The notes: generated from the letters alone by a model not told the origin. DNA of 62,634 nt from Nitriliruptoraceae bacterium (GCA_007121785.1 SKJX01000014.1:1-62634); one strand, 5' to 3'. Counted from the first letter of the stretch, positions 33,642 to 43,159 are shown. Translations and numbers: made by a program.

Positions 33642-33925
33642 GACGGGTGCCGGTTGACCTGGAGGGACACGCGGCTCGCGCCGGCGCGGAAGGCTGCCCG
33701 CGTCAGGTCGCCGACCGCGGTGGCGACCTGGTCGCTACCGCCGTCGATGCGGGTGCCGAAGGGCTCCACCTCGACGTCCAACCCGGCCTGCAGGCACGCG
33801 TCGATCGCGGCCTGGACGTGTGGGCCGGGGTCCCCGGGCACGAACGGTTCGATCGTGAACTCCGCAGCGACCGCCGGCAGCTCGGAGGGGAGGTCGGTGT
33901 CCGGCACGGTCGGCTCCTCAGCCAT
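33638..33925 (-). CDS. Thiamine-binding/YkoF-like (MTH1187 type) small protein
   Basis: A 95-residue protein starting at an ATG that overlaps the stop of the molybdenum subunit gene by 8 bases. FTIEPFVPGDPGPHVQAAIDACLQAGLDVEVEPFGTRIDGG matches the ferredoxin-like YkoF/MTH1187 fold, whose members bind thiamine or its pyrimidine part. Its place between xanthine dehydrogenase and the regulator is unusual. It may bind a purine- or pyrimidine-like intermediate or chaperone a cofactor. Confidence 0.65.
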   Translation of the reverse strand: MAEEPTVPDTDLPSELPAVAAEFTIEPFVPGDPGPHVQAAIDACLQAGLDVEVEPFGTRIDGGSDQVATAVGDLTRAAFRAGASRVSLQVNRHPS

Positions 33926-36233
33926 CGTGGGCCGACGCCAAGGCGATGTCCTCCGGGTGGATCGGGACCCGCGGCAGCTCCAGCCCGGTCGCGGCACGGA
34001 CCGCTGCGGTGACCGCTGGCGTCGAGGAGATCGTCGGCGGCTCACCGACGCCTTTCGCGCCGAACGGAGCGCCCGGTTCGGGCTGCTCGATCACCGTGGC
34101 GAGCACCTCCGGCATGTCGAGCGCGGTCGGGATGAGGTAGTCGGTGAACGACGGGTTCCGGACCCGGCCGTCATCGAGGACGATCTCCTCCATCACGGCC
34201 AGCCCGACCCCCTGTGCGATGCCGCCTTCGATCTGGCCGACCACCGCGCGGGGGTTGAGCGCCCGGCCGACGTCCTGCCCGGTGGCGACCTGCACCACCC
34301 GCACCACGCCGAGGTCCGGGTCGACGTCCACCACCGCCCGGTGGGCAGCGAACGCGAACGAGACGTGGGCGTTGCCCTGCCCGTCCTGGTCCAGCGGGTC
34401 CGTCGGCGCGTGCCGGTGCACCTCGGTGCGCTCGATCGGGCCCTCCTCGAGGAGGTCGACCAGCGGGATCGAGCCCGAGCCGCCGACCTCCACCACCTGC
34501 CCGTCGCGCAGGTCGAACAGCGGATGCTCGGCGTCGTCCAGCGCCAGGTGGCCGTGCGCCACGGCGCGTTCGAACAGCGCCTCACGGACCGCGTCGCAGG
34601 CGAGTTCGACCGCGCCGCCGCTCATCCAGGTCTGGCGAGACGCACTGGTGGAACCGGCGGAGCCGATGGCGGTGTCGGCCGGGCGGAGCATCACCTGCTC
34701 CACCTCGAGCCGCTCACGGGTGATCTGCTGTGCGAGGGTGACGAACCCCTGGCCGACCTCCGCGCTCGCGCAGTGGACCGTGGCGATGGGCTGGCCGTGG
34801 CCGTCCAACTCGAGGAGGACACCCGCGGTCGAGTAGTCGTCGAACCCTTCGGAGAACATCAGGTTCTTGATGCCCACCCCGAACCCGACGCCGCGGTGGA
34901 CGTCGCTTCGTTCGGCGGTGAGCCCGGCCCCCCCGGGCAGGGCGATCGCCGGATCGTCGTCCGACGGCTCGGGCGGCAGGGGATGGGCCACCGCTGCCTC
35001 GATGACCTCGCGCACGGGAGCGGTGCCGGTGATGATCTGCCCGGTGATCAGTTCGTCGCCGGGCTTGAGCGCGTTCTTCAGCCGCAACTCGACGGGGTCC
35101 ATCCCCAGCGCGTCCGCCAGCTTGTCCATCTGCGACTCGTGGCCGTAGCACGACTGGACGACCCCGAACCCGCGCATCGCGCCGCACGGCGGGTTGTTCG
35201 TCCGGACCGCGTAGCCGTGGATGTGCGCGTTGGCGACCCGGTAGGGGCCGCCCGCGAAGCAGACCGCGTTGGCGATCACCGCGCTGGACGTCGACGCGTA
35301 CGCACCGCCGTCCAGCACGAGCCGGGCCTCGACCTTGACCAGATGGCCGTCGCGGTCGGCGTGGTGGCGGAACCACATCCGGGCGGGGTGACGGTGGACG
35401 TGGCCGAAGAAGCTCTCCTCGCGGGAGTACAGCATCTTGACCGGTCGACCGGTGCGAAGCGCCAGGAGGCAGACGTGGACCTGGAGGCTGACGTCCTCGC
35501 GGGCGCCGAACGCGCCGCCGACCCCAGCCAGGGTCATCCGCACCTGGTCCGGGGGCAACGCGAGGCAGGCCGCGACCTGATCACGGTCGACGTGCAGCCA
35601 CTGGGTGGACATGTACAGCTCGACCCCACCGTCGTCGGCGGGGATCGCCAGACCGGACTCCGGCCCCATGAACGCCTGGTCCTGCATGCCGACCTCGTAG
35701 GTGCCCTCGACGACGACCTCGCCGGTCGCCTCGATGTCACCGTGGCGCAGCGGCAGGTGCCGGAAGACGTTGCCGTCCGGGTGGATCGGCTCGGCCTCCA
35801 TGGCTCGCTCGGGGTCGGTGACCGGTTCGAGGACCTCGTACGTCACCTCGATGGCTTCGATCGCCCGCACCGCCAGCTCGGGGTGTTCCGCGGCGACCGC
35901 GGCGATCGGCTCCCCCTGGTAGCGCACCACCTCGCTGGCGAACACCGGCTGGTCGGCGTGTTCCAGCCCGTAGGTCGCCTTGCCGGGCACGTCCGCGGCG
36001 GTGACGACGGTGGTGACCCCGGCCATGGCTTCCGCGGCGGAGGTGTCGATCGACACGATCCGGGCCGCCGGATGCGGGCTGCGCAGCGTCCGGCCCCACA
36101 GCATCCCGCGGGCATGCAGGTCGCTGGAGAACGCGAACGCGCCGGTCACCTTCGGGGTGCCATCGGGGCGGTCGGCGTCCTGGCCGAGCCCGTCGCGGAC
36201 CCGGTCGCGGGTGGTCGTCGAGGTGCGACTCAT
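33918..36233 (-). CDS. Xanthine dehydrogenase, molybdenum-cofactor subunit
   Basis: A 771-residue large subunit of the xanthine oxidase/CoxL superfamily. It starts at ATG 36233 (ATGA overlap with the 2Fe-2S gene); the open frame extends upstream only as a shadow. Seen: DGTPKVTGAFAFSSDL, RYQGEPIAAVAAE, VGGAFGAREDVSLQ (Mo-cofactor region), GAMRGFGVVQS (active-site Arg region), and a C-terminal EPGAPFGAKGVGEPP with the catalytic Glu. It oxidises hypoxanthine and xanthine to urate. The AYRGAGR signature of CO dehydrogenase is absent, and the urate-pathway neighbours support a purine substrate. Confidence 0.92.
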   Translation of the reverse strand: MSRTSTTTRDRVRDGLGQDADRPDGTPKVTGAFAFSSDLHARGMLWGRTLRSPHPAARIVSIDTSAAEAMAGVTTVVTAADVPGKATYGLEHADQPVFASEVVRYQGEPIAAVAAEHPELAVRAIEAIEVTYEVLEPVTDPERAMEAEPIHPDGNVFRHLPLRHGDIEATGEVVVEGTYEVGMQDQAFMGPESGLAIPADDGGVELYMSTQWLHVDRDQVAACLALPPDQVRMTLAGVGGAFGAREDVSLQVHVCLLALRTGRPVKMLYSREESFFGHVHRHPARMWFRHHADRDGHLVKVEARLVLDGGAYASTSSAVIANAVCFAGGPYRVANAHIHGYAVRTNNPPCGAMRGFGVVQSCYGHESQMDKLADALGMDPVELRLKNALKPGDELITGQIITGTAPVREVIEAAVAHPLPPEPSDDDPAIALPGGAGLTAERSDVHRGVGFGVGIKNLMFSEGFDDYSTAGVLLELDGHGQPIATVHCASAEVGQGFVTLAQQITRERLEVEQVMLRPADTAIGSAGSTSASRQTWMSGGAVELACDAVREALFERAVAHGHLALDDAEHPLFDLRDGQVVEVGGSGSIPLVDLLEEGPIERTEVHRHAPTDPLDQDGQGNAHVSFAFAAHRAVVDVDPDLGVVRVVQVATGQDVGRALNPRAVVGQIEGGIAQGVGLAVMEEIVLDDGRVRNPSFTDYLIPTALDMPEVLATVIEQPEPGAPFGAKGVGEPPTISSTPAVTAAVRAATGLELPRVPIHPEDIALASAHDG

Positions 36234-36754
36234 CCTGCCGCCTCCCGTCGGGCGCGGACGTCCTCGACCGCCTGGAGGATGCGGCCGTAGCCCGTGCAAC
36301 GGCACAGGTTGCCGCTGATCGCCTCCCGGACCTCCAGCTGGTCGGGGGTCGGGGTTCGGTCGAGCAGATCGTGGACGGTGGTGATCAACCCGGGGATGCA
36401 GAAGCCGCACTGCACGGCGCCGGCGTCGAGGAACGCCTGTTGCACATCGGTGAGCTGGTCGCCGTCGGCCAGTCCCTCCACCGTGTCGATGCGCGCGTCG
36501 GTCGCGTCCGCGGCCAGCACGCAGCAGGAGTTCACCAGCACGCCGTCCAGGAAGAGCGAGCACGACCCGCACTCGCCCTGTTCGCACGCGTTCTTCGCGC
36601 CGGGCAGGCCGAGGCGTTCGCGGAGCACGTACAGCAGGCTCTCGCCCAGCCAGGCGGACGGGACCGAGCGGGTGCGTCCGTTGATCGTGAGCTCGTAGGC
36701 CTCCGGATCGGGGACCGGGGTCGGTTCCGTCGGGGTGGGGTCGGGGTCGCTCAT
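36230..36754 (-). CDS. Xanthine dehydrogenase, [2Fe-2S] subunit
   Basis: A 174-residue electron-transfer subunit with two iron-sulfur sites: the plant-type CEQGECGSCSLFLDG...C (about 57-77) and the C-terminal CGFCIPG...CRCTGY. Starts at ATG 36754, overlapping the FAD-subunit stop (ATGA). The proline/glutamate-rich first 20 residues are not part of the fold. Confidence 0.93.
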   Translation of the reverse strand: MSDPDPTPTEPTPVPDPEAYELTINGRTRSVPSAWLGESLLYVLRERLGLPGAKNACEQGECGSCSLFLDGVLVNSCCVLAADATDARIDTVEGLADGDQLTDVQQAFLDAGAVQCGFCIPGLITTVHDLLDRTPTPDQLEVREAISGNLCRCTGYGRILQAVEDVRARREAAG

Positions 36755-37590
36755 GTGGCCAGGCACCTCCTCAGCGATCGGGCGGCGAGGACGCCGACGG
36801 CGTGCCGCCGGTAGTCCGCGGTGCTGCGATGGTCGGAGATCGGCTGGCTCGCGTCCCTGCAGGCATCAGCGAAGCGCGCGATCGCCTCGTCGGGGCAGGT
36901 CAGTTCGTCCCAGTCGATCGCGTCCGACACCTGCTGTTCCGCGTCGCTCGCCCGGATCGGCCGTGGACCGACCGACCCCAGGGCGGTGCGGACCCGCCGG
37001 TTGGTGGTGTCGACGATCACGGCGGCCATCGCGACGGAGATCACCATCGCGTTGCGCGGTCCCAGCTTGGCGACGTGCTGCGGTCCCTCGACGCGGGGGA
37101 CGCGGACCGCGGTGATCAACTCGTCGGGTTGGCGGGCGGTCTGTTTCGGCCCGGTGATGAAATCCGCGAGGGGCAGTTGCCGCGGTCCGCGGACCGAGCG
37201 CAGTTCGACCTGCGCATCCAGGGCCAGCAGCCACGGCAGCGTGTCACCGGCCGGGCTGGCCGTCCCGAGGTTGCCGCCGACCGTCCCGGCGTTGCGGATC
37301 TGGGGTGAGCCGACGGTGCGGGCTGCCATCGCCAACCCCGGCGCGACCGTCGCGAGGTCGCGCTCCATCTGGGTGTAGGTCAGCATCGCCCCGAACGTGA
37401 GCTCGTCGTCGTCGACCCGGTGCCCACGCAGCTCGGGGAGCCGGCGCAGCGCGATGATGTGCTCGGGTCGACGCTGGTCGAAGGTGATCTCGACCATGGC
37501 GTCGGTGCCGCCGGCCAGCAGGTGCGCTGACGGCACCTCCGACAGCGACGCCAACGCACCATCGAGGTCGGTCGGGCGGGCGATGGGCAC
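36751..37590 (-). CDS. Xanthine dehydrogenase, FAD subunit
   Basis: A 279-residue CoxM/PucC-type flavoprotein. FAD motifs AHLLAGGTDAM (about 22-32) and QIRNAGTVGGNLGTASPAGDTLP (about 97-119) are clear. The GTG start has GGAGGAGAG upstream. First gene of an operon with overlapping starts: FAD, 2Fe-2S, Mo subunit, YkoF-like, regulator, aceB. The GTTGA tandem motif lies 76 bases upstream in this direction. Confidence 0.93.
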   Translation of the reverse strand: MPIARPTDLDGALASLSEVPSAHLLAGGTDAMVEITFDQRRPEHIIALRRLPELRGHRVDDDELTFGAMLTYTQMERDLATVAPGLAMAARTVGSPQIRNAGTVGGNLGTASPAGDTLPWLLALDAQVELRSVRGPRQLPLADFITGPKQTARQPDELITAVRVPRVEGPQHVAKLGPRNAMVISVAMAAVIVDTTNRRVRTALGSVGPRPIRASDAEQQVSDAIDWDELTCPDEAIARFADACRDASQPISDHRSTADYRRHAVGVLAARSLRRCLAT

Positions 37591-37665
37591 GGGCTCTCCT
37601 CCCGTTCGCGCCGGGCGGGTGCGGCGATCTCCCGAGAGGCCGCTGGACGAGCAACGACGTAAGCT

Positions 37666-37682
37666 ATCAACAGAACGTCAAC
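37666..37682 (-). promoter_or_regulatory. Purine-operon motif facing xanthine dehydrogenase
   Basis: On the minus strand GTTGACGTTCTGTTGAT, the same tandem GTTGA/11-bp pattern as at 30520 and 37793, 76 bases before the FAD-subunit start. Confidence 0.6.
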
Positions 37683-37792
37683 GACGGTACGGGTCCGGGG
37701 GCCGACGGACGACGGCCCGGTCGCGGCTCGCGGCTGTGGCGGGTGGCCCCGGGTGACCAGGCCGATACGGCCAACCCGGCCAACGCTGCTCG

Positions 37793-37809
37793 GTTGACAG
37801 GCTGTTGAC
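37793..37809 (+). promoter_or_regulatory. Purine-operon motif facing allantoinase
   Basis: GTTGACAGGCTGTTGAC, third copy of the tandem motif, 20 bases before the allantoinase ATG. It overlaps a possible TTG start at 37805, which argues for the downstream ATG. Confidence 0.6.
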
Positions 37810-37828
37810 GTTGCAGGACGGTTCGCTG

Positions 37829-39172
37829 ATGGCCATCACGCTCGCGCTCGCCAGTTCACGGATCGTCACGCCCGACGGGCAACGTGCCGGGGTCGTGCTC
37901 GTTGAGGACGACCGCATCGTCGACGTCGTCGCCCCCGCCGACGCTCCGACCGACCACGAGGACCTCGGCGACCTAGTGATCCTGCCGGGGCTCGTCGACA
38001 GCCACGTGCACGTCAACGATCCCGGTCGGGCGCACTGGGAGGGCTTCGACACCGCCACACGGGCCGCGGCGCTCGGCGGGATCACGACCGTGGTCGACAT
38101 GCCGTTGAACTGCCTGCCGCCGACCACCACCGTCGACGCGTTGGATCGCAAGCTCGCGGCCGTCCATGGGCGCTCGCACGTGGACGTCGCCTTCTGGGGT
38201 GGGGTGGTCCCCGGCAGCGAGGTGCACCTCGACGGCCTGGTCGCCGCGGGCGTGCTCGGCTTCAAGGCGTTCACCTGCGACAGCGGGGTACCCGAGTACG
38301 GCTCGTTCCCACCGGCGGACACCGCCGGGCTCCTCGCCCGGACCGCAGCGCTCGACGTGCCGCTGATCGTGCACGCTGAGGACCCGGCAACGCTCGTGAC
38401 GGCGCCGGACGGCGCCGACCCACGTCGCTACCGCACCTGGCTGGACACCCGACCGGCCGACGCCGAGGTGGCCGCGATCACCACCCTGCTCGACGGGGTC
38501 CGCGCGACCAGCGGTCGGCTGCATGTCCTGCACCTGTCCGCGGCCGACGCCCTGGCACCGCTCGCCGACGCCCGACGCGCTGGCTTGCCGGTCACGGTGG
38601 AGACGTGCCCGCATTACCTCACGTTGGCGGCCGAGGACGTCGCCGACGGCGCCACCGACCACAAGTGCGCCCCACCGATACGCGACCGTGCGAACCAGGA
38701 CCGCCTGTGGGAGGCGTTGGCCGACGGGACGATCGACGGTGTCGTCAGCGACCACTCGCCCGCGCCGGCGGAGGACAAGGGACTGGCTACCGGGGACTTC
38801 CTGACCGCGTGGGGTGGCATCGCGTCGCTTCAGCTCGGCTTCCCGGTGCTCTGGACCGCGGCCCGCAGCCGTGGGTTCGGGCTCAGCGATGTCGCCCGGT
38901 GGCTCGCGTCGGGTCCCGCACGCATCGCGGGGCTGCGCCGCAAGGGCGCGATCGTCCCCGGCGCCGACGCCGACCTGCTCGTCGTCGACCCCGACGACGC
39001 CTGGACGGTGGACGCTGCCGACCTCGCGCACCGGCACCCGATCACGCCGTACGACGGCCGCAGGTTGACGGGAGCCGTCCGGCGCACCTACCTACGCGGT
39101 CGGTGCATCGCCCGCGATGGTGAACTGCTGCGGCCGGCGACCGGCCGGCCACGACGAAGGGATGAGGTGTGA
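37829..39172 (+). CDS. allB: Allantoinase
   Basis: A 447-residue cyclic amidohydrolase that opens allantoin to allantoate. Metal-site motifs: GLVDSHVHVNDPGR (about 54-67), carboxylated Lys in GFKAFTCDSG (about 148), His in IVHAED, HVLHLS, and Asp in VVSDHSPAPAEDK (about 307). The ATG at 37829 is chosen because an upstream in-frame TTG lies inside the operator. The stop overlaps the allantoicase start (GTGA). Confidence 0.94.
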   Translation: MAITLALASSRIVTPDGQRAGVVLVEDDRIVDVVAPADAPTDHEDLGDLVILPGLVDSHVHVNDPGRAHWEGFDTATRAAALGGITTVVDMPLNCLPPTTTVDALDRKLAAVHGRSHVDVAFWGGVVPGSEVHLDGLVAAGVLGFKAFTCDSGVPEYGSFPPADTAGLLARTAALDVPLIVHAEDPATLVTAPDGADPRRYRTWLDTRPADAEVAAITTLLDGVRATSGRLHVLHLSAADALAPLADARRAGLPVTVETCPHYLTLAAEDVADGATDHKCAPPIRDRANQDRLWEALADGTIDGVVSDHSPAPAEDKGLATGDFLTAWGGIASLQLGFPVLWTAARSRGFGLSDVARWLASGPARIAGLRRKGAIVPGADADLLVVDPDDAWTVDAADLAHRHPITPYDGRRLTGAVRRTYLRGRCIARDGELLRPATGRPRRRDEV

Positions 39173-40665
39173 GCCACTCGGAGGCGACCCGCTTCTCCGC
39201 GCAGATCGACCTGGCAGCGCGGCGGCTCGGTGGGATGGTCCTGGAGGCAACGGACGAGTTCTTCGCGCCGAAGGAGAACCTGCTCGAACCCGCGCCCCCG
39301 GTGTTCGACCCCACCAGCTACGGCGACCGCGGCAAGCTGATGGACGGATGGGAGACCCGACGCCGTCGCGGTGACGGGCACGACGTGGCGGTCGTGCGCT
39401 TGGGTGTCGCCGGGGTGATCGAGCAGGTGGTCGTCGACACGACCCACTTCCGCGGTAACGCGCCGGCGTCCTGCTGGCTGGAGGGTGCGGACACCGGGGG
39501 CCACCCCCCGGACGGGTCGACGTCGTGGGCCCCGTTGCTCAGCGACACGCCGCTGCAGCCGCACCAGCAGCAGGTCATCGGTACCCAGCGGGCGGTTCGC
39601 GTCACCCACGTGCGGTTCGCCATCGTCCCCGACGGCGGTGTCGCCCGGCTGCGGCTGCTCGGCCGGGCCCTGCCCGACCTGTGGGCGGAAGCCGACCCGC
39701 ACGGTCGGCTCGACCTCGCCGCGGCGGTCAACGGCGGCCGGGCGGTGGCGTGCTCCGACGAGTTCTTCTCGTCGCCGCACAACCTGCTAATGGTCGGCGA
39801 CGCCAAGGACATGTCCGACGGCTGGGAGACCCGGCGCCGTCGCGGACCTGGCGAGGACTGGGCCATCATCGAACTGGCGACGACCGCGACGCTCGATCGC
39901 ATCGAGCTGGACACCACCAACTTCAAGGGCAACTACCCCGACCGGTGCATCGTGGAAGGGGTCCACGCCCCCGGCGTGGACGTCGCGGAACTGTCGTCGC
40001 AACGCTGGGAGGAGCTCGTGCCGGCGACCGCGATGCAGCCGCACGCACGTCACCGCGTCGAGGTGGAGCCGGACGGGCCCGTCTCGCACCTGAAGCTCCG
40101 GGTGCTGCCGGACGGTGGCGTCGCGCGCCTGCGGGCGTTCGGCACGGTCGACGACGACGGTTGGCGGCGCTACGGGCTCGCGCGGCTCAACGCGGTGGAT
40201 CGGGTGCGCGCCGAGGCCGACCTGCTCGCCTGCTGCGGATCCAGCGCGTGGGCGAGCCGGGTCGCCGACCGGCGCCCGTTCACCGACGTGGCGCAGCTGC
40301 TCGAGGTGGCGGATGCCGTGTGGACCGACCTCGGCGCCGACGACCACCTGGAAGCGTTCGCGGCCCACCCCCGGATCGGGGAGCGTTCCGCCGCCCGCTG
40401 GTCGAGCCAGGAGCAGGCCGGCGCCGCGTCGGCCGAGCAGACCACGCTCGCCGAGCTCGCCGAGGGCAACCGTGCCTACGAGGAGCGCTTCGGCCACGTG
40501 TTCCTGATCTGCGCCACCGGCTTGTCGGCCGAGCAGATGCTGGTGTCGCTGCGTGAACGGATGGGCAACGACCCGGCGACCGAACGTCGCGTCGCCGCGG
40601 AGGAGCAACGCAAGATCACCCACCTGCGGCTGGACAAGCTGCTGCGCGACGGCGGCGCCGGCTGA
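39169..40665 (+). CDS. Allantoicase / OHCU decarboxylase fusion
   Basis: A 498-residue bifunctional protein. Residues 1-330 contain two allantoicase repeats, each with DEFF...(P)NLL and the MDGWETRRRRG / SDGWETRRRRG signature (about 63 and 222), ending DGGVARLR. Allantoicase splits allantoate to ureidoglycolate and urea. Residues 335-498 are an OHCU decarboxylase with FAAHPRIGE (catalytic His, about 402), WSSQEQAGA and the long helix NRAYEERFGHVFLICATG. It acts two steps earlier, making S-allantoin. The fusion thus combines non-consecutive steps, with the adjacent allantoinase between them. Confidence 0.93.
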   Translation: MSHSEATRFSAQIDLAARRLGGMVLEATDEFFAPKENLLEPAPPVFDPTSYGDRGKLMDGWETRRRRGDGHDVAVVRLGVAGVIEQVVVDTTHFRGNAPASCWLEGADTGGHPPDGSTSWAPLLSDTPLQPHQQQVIGTQRAVRVTHVRFAIVPDGGVARLRLLGRALPDLWAEADPHGRLDLAAAVNGGRAVACSDEFFSSPHNLLMVGDAKDMSDGWETRRRRGPGEDWAIIELATTATLDRIELDTTNFKGNYPDRCIVEGVHAPGVDVAELSSQRWEELVPATAMQPHARHRVEVEPDGPVSHLKLRVLPDGGVARLRAFGTVDDDGWRRYGLARLNAVDRVRAEADLLACCGSSAWASRVADRRPFTDVAQLLEVADAVWTDLGADDHLEAFAAHPRIGERSAARWSSQEQAGAASAEQTTLAELAEGNRAYEERFGHVFLICATGLSAEQMLVSLRERMGNDPATERRVAAEEQRKITHLRLDKLLRDGGAG

Positions 40666-40695
40666 CCCCGACCACTCTCGACGAGGAGCACCACC

Positions 40696-41031
40696 ATGAG
40701 CCTGTCGACCCACGTCCTCGACACCGCCGAGGGCCGACCTGCGGTCGCGGTGGACGTGACCTGCGAGTTCCGCGACGGTGACACCTGGCAGGTGCTCGAC
40801 CAGCGCGCGACCGACGTCGACGGCCGCATCGGTGGCCTGGTCGAGCGCGACGACATGCGGGCCGGGACCTACCGCCTCACCTTCGCCACCGGTGCCTGGG
40901 CGCGGGCCCAGGGACGTGACAGCTTCTGGCCGGAGGTCGGGATCGTGTTCGAGGTGACCGCTCCCGACGAGCACTATCACGTGCCGCTGCTGCTCAGCCC
41001 GTACGGCTACAGCACCTACCGCGGGAGCTGA
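40696..41031 (+). CDS. uraH: 5-hydroxyisourate hydrolase (transthyretin-like)
   Basis: A 111-residue HIU hydrolase. The N-terminal STHVLD (His), the central Arg/His pattern, and the exact C-terminal tetrapeptide YRGS identify the family. It hydrolyses the uricase product to OHCU, the substrate of the decarboxylase domain just upstream. Confidence 0.95.
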   Translation: MSLSTHVLDTAEGRPAVAVDVTCEFRDGDTWQVLDQRATDVDGRIGGLVERDDMRAGTYRLTFATGAWARAQGRDSFWPEVGIVFEVTAPDEHYHVPLLLSPYGYSTYRGS

Positions 41032-41036
41032 ACCCA

Positions 41037-42302
41037 GTGGAGCCACGAAGCAACCCCGCGACCGTCGAACGGCTGCTCGCCGGCGTCGAAGCCGCGGAGG
41101 ACCGGTACCGGGCCGGGTGGCCGGGAGCGCCGGAGACACGCCAGCCCGTCCAGGTGCTGTACGTCCCGGCCGACCGGATCACCGCCGATCTGCCGACGGC
41201 CCTCGGCACGGAGGCCGGACGGCTGCTCGACACCCATGCCCCGGACGCGCCAGCGTTCGCCGAGGCGATGGGCATCGAGGTGGGTGCCCTGGCCGAGGAC
41301 GTCCGCGCGCGGGTCGTGGCCAAGCTCGGTACCGAACCGATCGAGGACCTGCGGGTCGACCTCGAGGACGGGTACCTCGGTCGGAGCGAGGACCAGGAAG
41401 CGCTGGACGCGGTCGCGTCGGCGCGAGCGGTCGCGGGGTGGGTCGCCGCCGGTACCGCGCCGCCGTTCGTGGGGTTGCGGGTCAAGTCGTTCAGCGATGG
41501 CCTGGCCCGGCGCAGCGTGGCGACGCTCGACCGGTTCGTCGGGACGCTGCTGGAGGAGCTCGGCGACCTGCCGGCCGGGTTCGTCATCACGTTCCCCAAG
41601 ATCGTCACCGTGGCGCACGTCGCGGCGTTCGTGGAGGTGCTCGACCACCTCGAGGACGTCCACGACCTGCCGCGCGGGCGGTTGCGGTTCGAGGTGCAGA
41701 TCGAGACGACACCGTCGGTGCTCGGCCCCGAGGGCCGCGTCGAGCTTCGGGCGATCCGCGAGGCCGGCGCCGGCCGCATCTGCGCCGCCCACCTGGGCGT
41801 GTACGACTACACCGCCGGCCTGGGACTACCGCCGAGGGAGCAGCGGCTGGAGCATCCGGCCTGTGACTTCGTCCGCCACCTGCTGCAGGTCACGTTCGCG
41901 GGCACGGACGTGCGGCTCTCCGACGGCTCCAACAACGCCGTGCCGACCGCTGACACGCGACAAGAGCTCCACCGGGTGTGGTCGCGACACGCTGCGGCCG
42001 TCCGGCACTCGCTCGCGCACGGCTACGTGCAGGGCTGGGACCTGCACGTCAGCCACCTGGTCAGCCGGTACGCGACCGTGTTCGCCGACCTGCGGGCCGG
42101 CATCGACGAGGTGCTCGAGCGGCTCCAGCGGTGGTACGCCGACGACCACACCGGCGGGGTGCTGGACGAACCCGCGACCGTGCGACGGCTCGAAGCCACG
42201 GTGCAGCGTGCCGTCGACGCCGGGGCGCTCGGCACCGACGAGGTCCGGGTGCGGACCGGACGGTCGGTCACGCCACGTCCCGCCACGCTGCTGGCGTCGT
42301 AG
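41037..42302 (+). CDS. CitE/HpcH-like aldolase family protein (DUF6986 type)
   Basis: A 421-residue protein, GTG start 5 bases after the HIU hydrolase stop, so firmly in the operon. It resembles the HpcH/HpaI/CitE TIM-barrel family: [12 protein letters not shown] (acidic metal site, about 102-113), [20 protein letters not shown] (Arg/Glu region) and [14 protein letters not shown]. The function is not established to my knowledge. The context between urate-ring opening and urease suggests a C-C lyase or ligase acting on glyoxylate or a ureido acid. Confidence 0.75.
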   Translation: MEPRSNPATVERLLAGVEAAEDRYRAGWPGAPETRQPVQVLYVPADRITADLPTALGTEAGRLLDTHAPDAPAFAEAMGIEVGALAEDVRARVVAKLGTEPIEDLRVDLEDGYLGRSEDQEALDAVASARAVAGWVAAGTAPPFVGLRVKSFSDGLARRSVATLDRFVGTLLEELGDLPAGFVITFPKIVTVAHVAAFVEVLDHLEDVHDLPRGRLRFEVQIETTPSVLGPEGRVELRAIREAGAGRICAAHLGVYDYTAGLGLPPREQRLEHPACDFVRHLLQVTFAGTDVRLSDGSNNAVPTADTRQELHRVWSRHAAAVRHSLAHGYVQGWDLHVSHLVSRYATVFADLRAGIDEVLERLQRWYADDHTGGVLDEPATVRRLEATVQRAVDAGALGTDEVRVRTGRSVTPRPATLLAS

Positions 42303-42436
42303 GCCGCGGCGCGGCGACGGCAGCGGGCGGATGCGTGTCGCGCGGCCGGGCGGTGACGACACAGAGCTGTAACACGGCTACGCCAGACTCCCAGCCGATC
42401 GGCGTGGGACGCGCCGGTCGGACCCGGAGCACACGG

Positions 42437-42739
42437 ATGCGTCTGACGACCCCGGAGTTCGAGGGGCTGCTCGTCCACGTCGCGGCGGACGTCGCGACCC
42501 GGCGGCGCGAGCGCGGCCTCAAGCTCAACCACCCGGAGGCGGTGGCGATCCTCACGGCGTTCGTGTTCGAAGGTGCCCGCGACGGCCGCACCGTCGCCGA
42601 CCTCATGGAGGCCGGTCGCGAGGTGCTCAGCCGCGACGACGTGATGGACGGGGTCGCCGAACTGGTCGGCGAGGTGCAGGTCGAGGCGACGTTCCCCGAC
42701 GGCACCAAGCTGGTCACGTTGCACGATCCGATCTCGTGA
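42437..42739 (+). CDS. ureA: Urease gamma subunit
   Basis: A 100-residue UreA with [23 protein letters not shown] and the C-terminal [21 protein letters not shown]. The open frame extends far upstream only as a shadow of the aldolase gene; ATG 42437 is the canonical start. Confidence 0.96.
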   Translation: MRLTTPEFEGLLVHVAADVATRRRERGLKLNHPEAVAILTAFVFEGARDGRTVADLMEAGREVLSRDDVMDGVAELVGEVQVEATFPDGTKLVTLHDPIS

Positions 42740-42814
42740 GCGGGTCGAGCCTGCGGCGCCCTCCGGACCCGTGCCGTCCCACCGCGCCGCTGCGCATGAC
42801 CGCGGAGGTCGTCG

Positions 42815-43159
42815 ATGGAACCCGGTGAGGTGCACCACGCCGACGGGCCCGTGCGCTGGGTCCCGGATCGTCCCATCCGGACGCTGCGGGTCACCAACAC
42901 CGGCGACCGTCCCATCCAGGTCGGCTCCCACTTCCACCTCGCCGAGGCCAACCCGGCGCTGGACCTCGACCGGGCTACGGCGCACGGCTGTCGGCTGGCG
43001 ATCGCCTCGGGCACGTCCGTGCGTTTCGAACCCGGCGTCGCCCAGGACGTCGAGGTGGTCGCGTTCGGCGGTGACCGCATCGCGGCGGGGTTCCGGGGCG
43101 AGGTCGCCGGACCGCTCGCAACCGGCCGCGACGCCGACCTCGACGGACCCGGGAGCTGA
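42815..43159 (+). CDS. ureB: Urease beta subunit
   Basis: A 114-residue Ure[25 protein letters not shown] and GTSVRFEPG are diagnostic. It assembles with UreA and UreC. Confidence 0.96.
   Translation: MEPGEVHHADGPVRWVPDRPIRTLRVTNTGDRPIQVGSHFHLAEANPALDLDRATAHGCRLAIASGTSVRFEPGVAQDVEVVAFGGDRIAAGFRGEVAGPLATGRDADLDGPGS

Noticed and set aside
36000..36233. CO dehydrogenase (CoxL) identity for the molybdenum subunit
   Set aside because: The form I CoxL signature is not present and the operon contains purine-catabolic genes, so xanthine dehydrogenase is the better call.
37805..37828. TTG start for allantoinase
   Set aside because: It lies within the tandem GTTGA operator; the ATG at 37829 has a better spacing and N-terminus.
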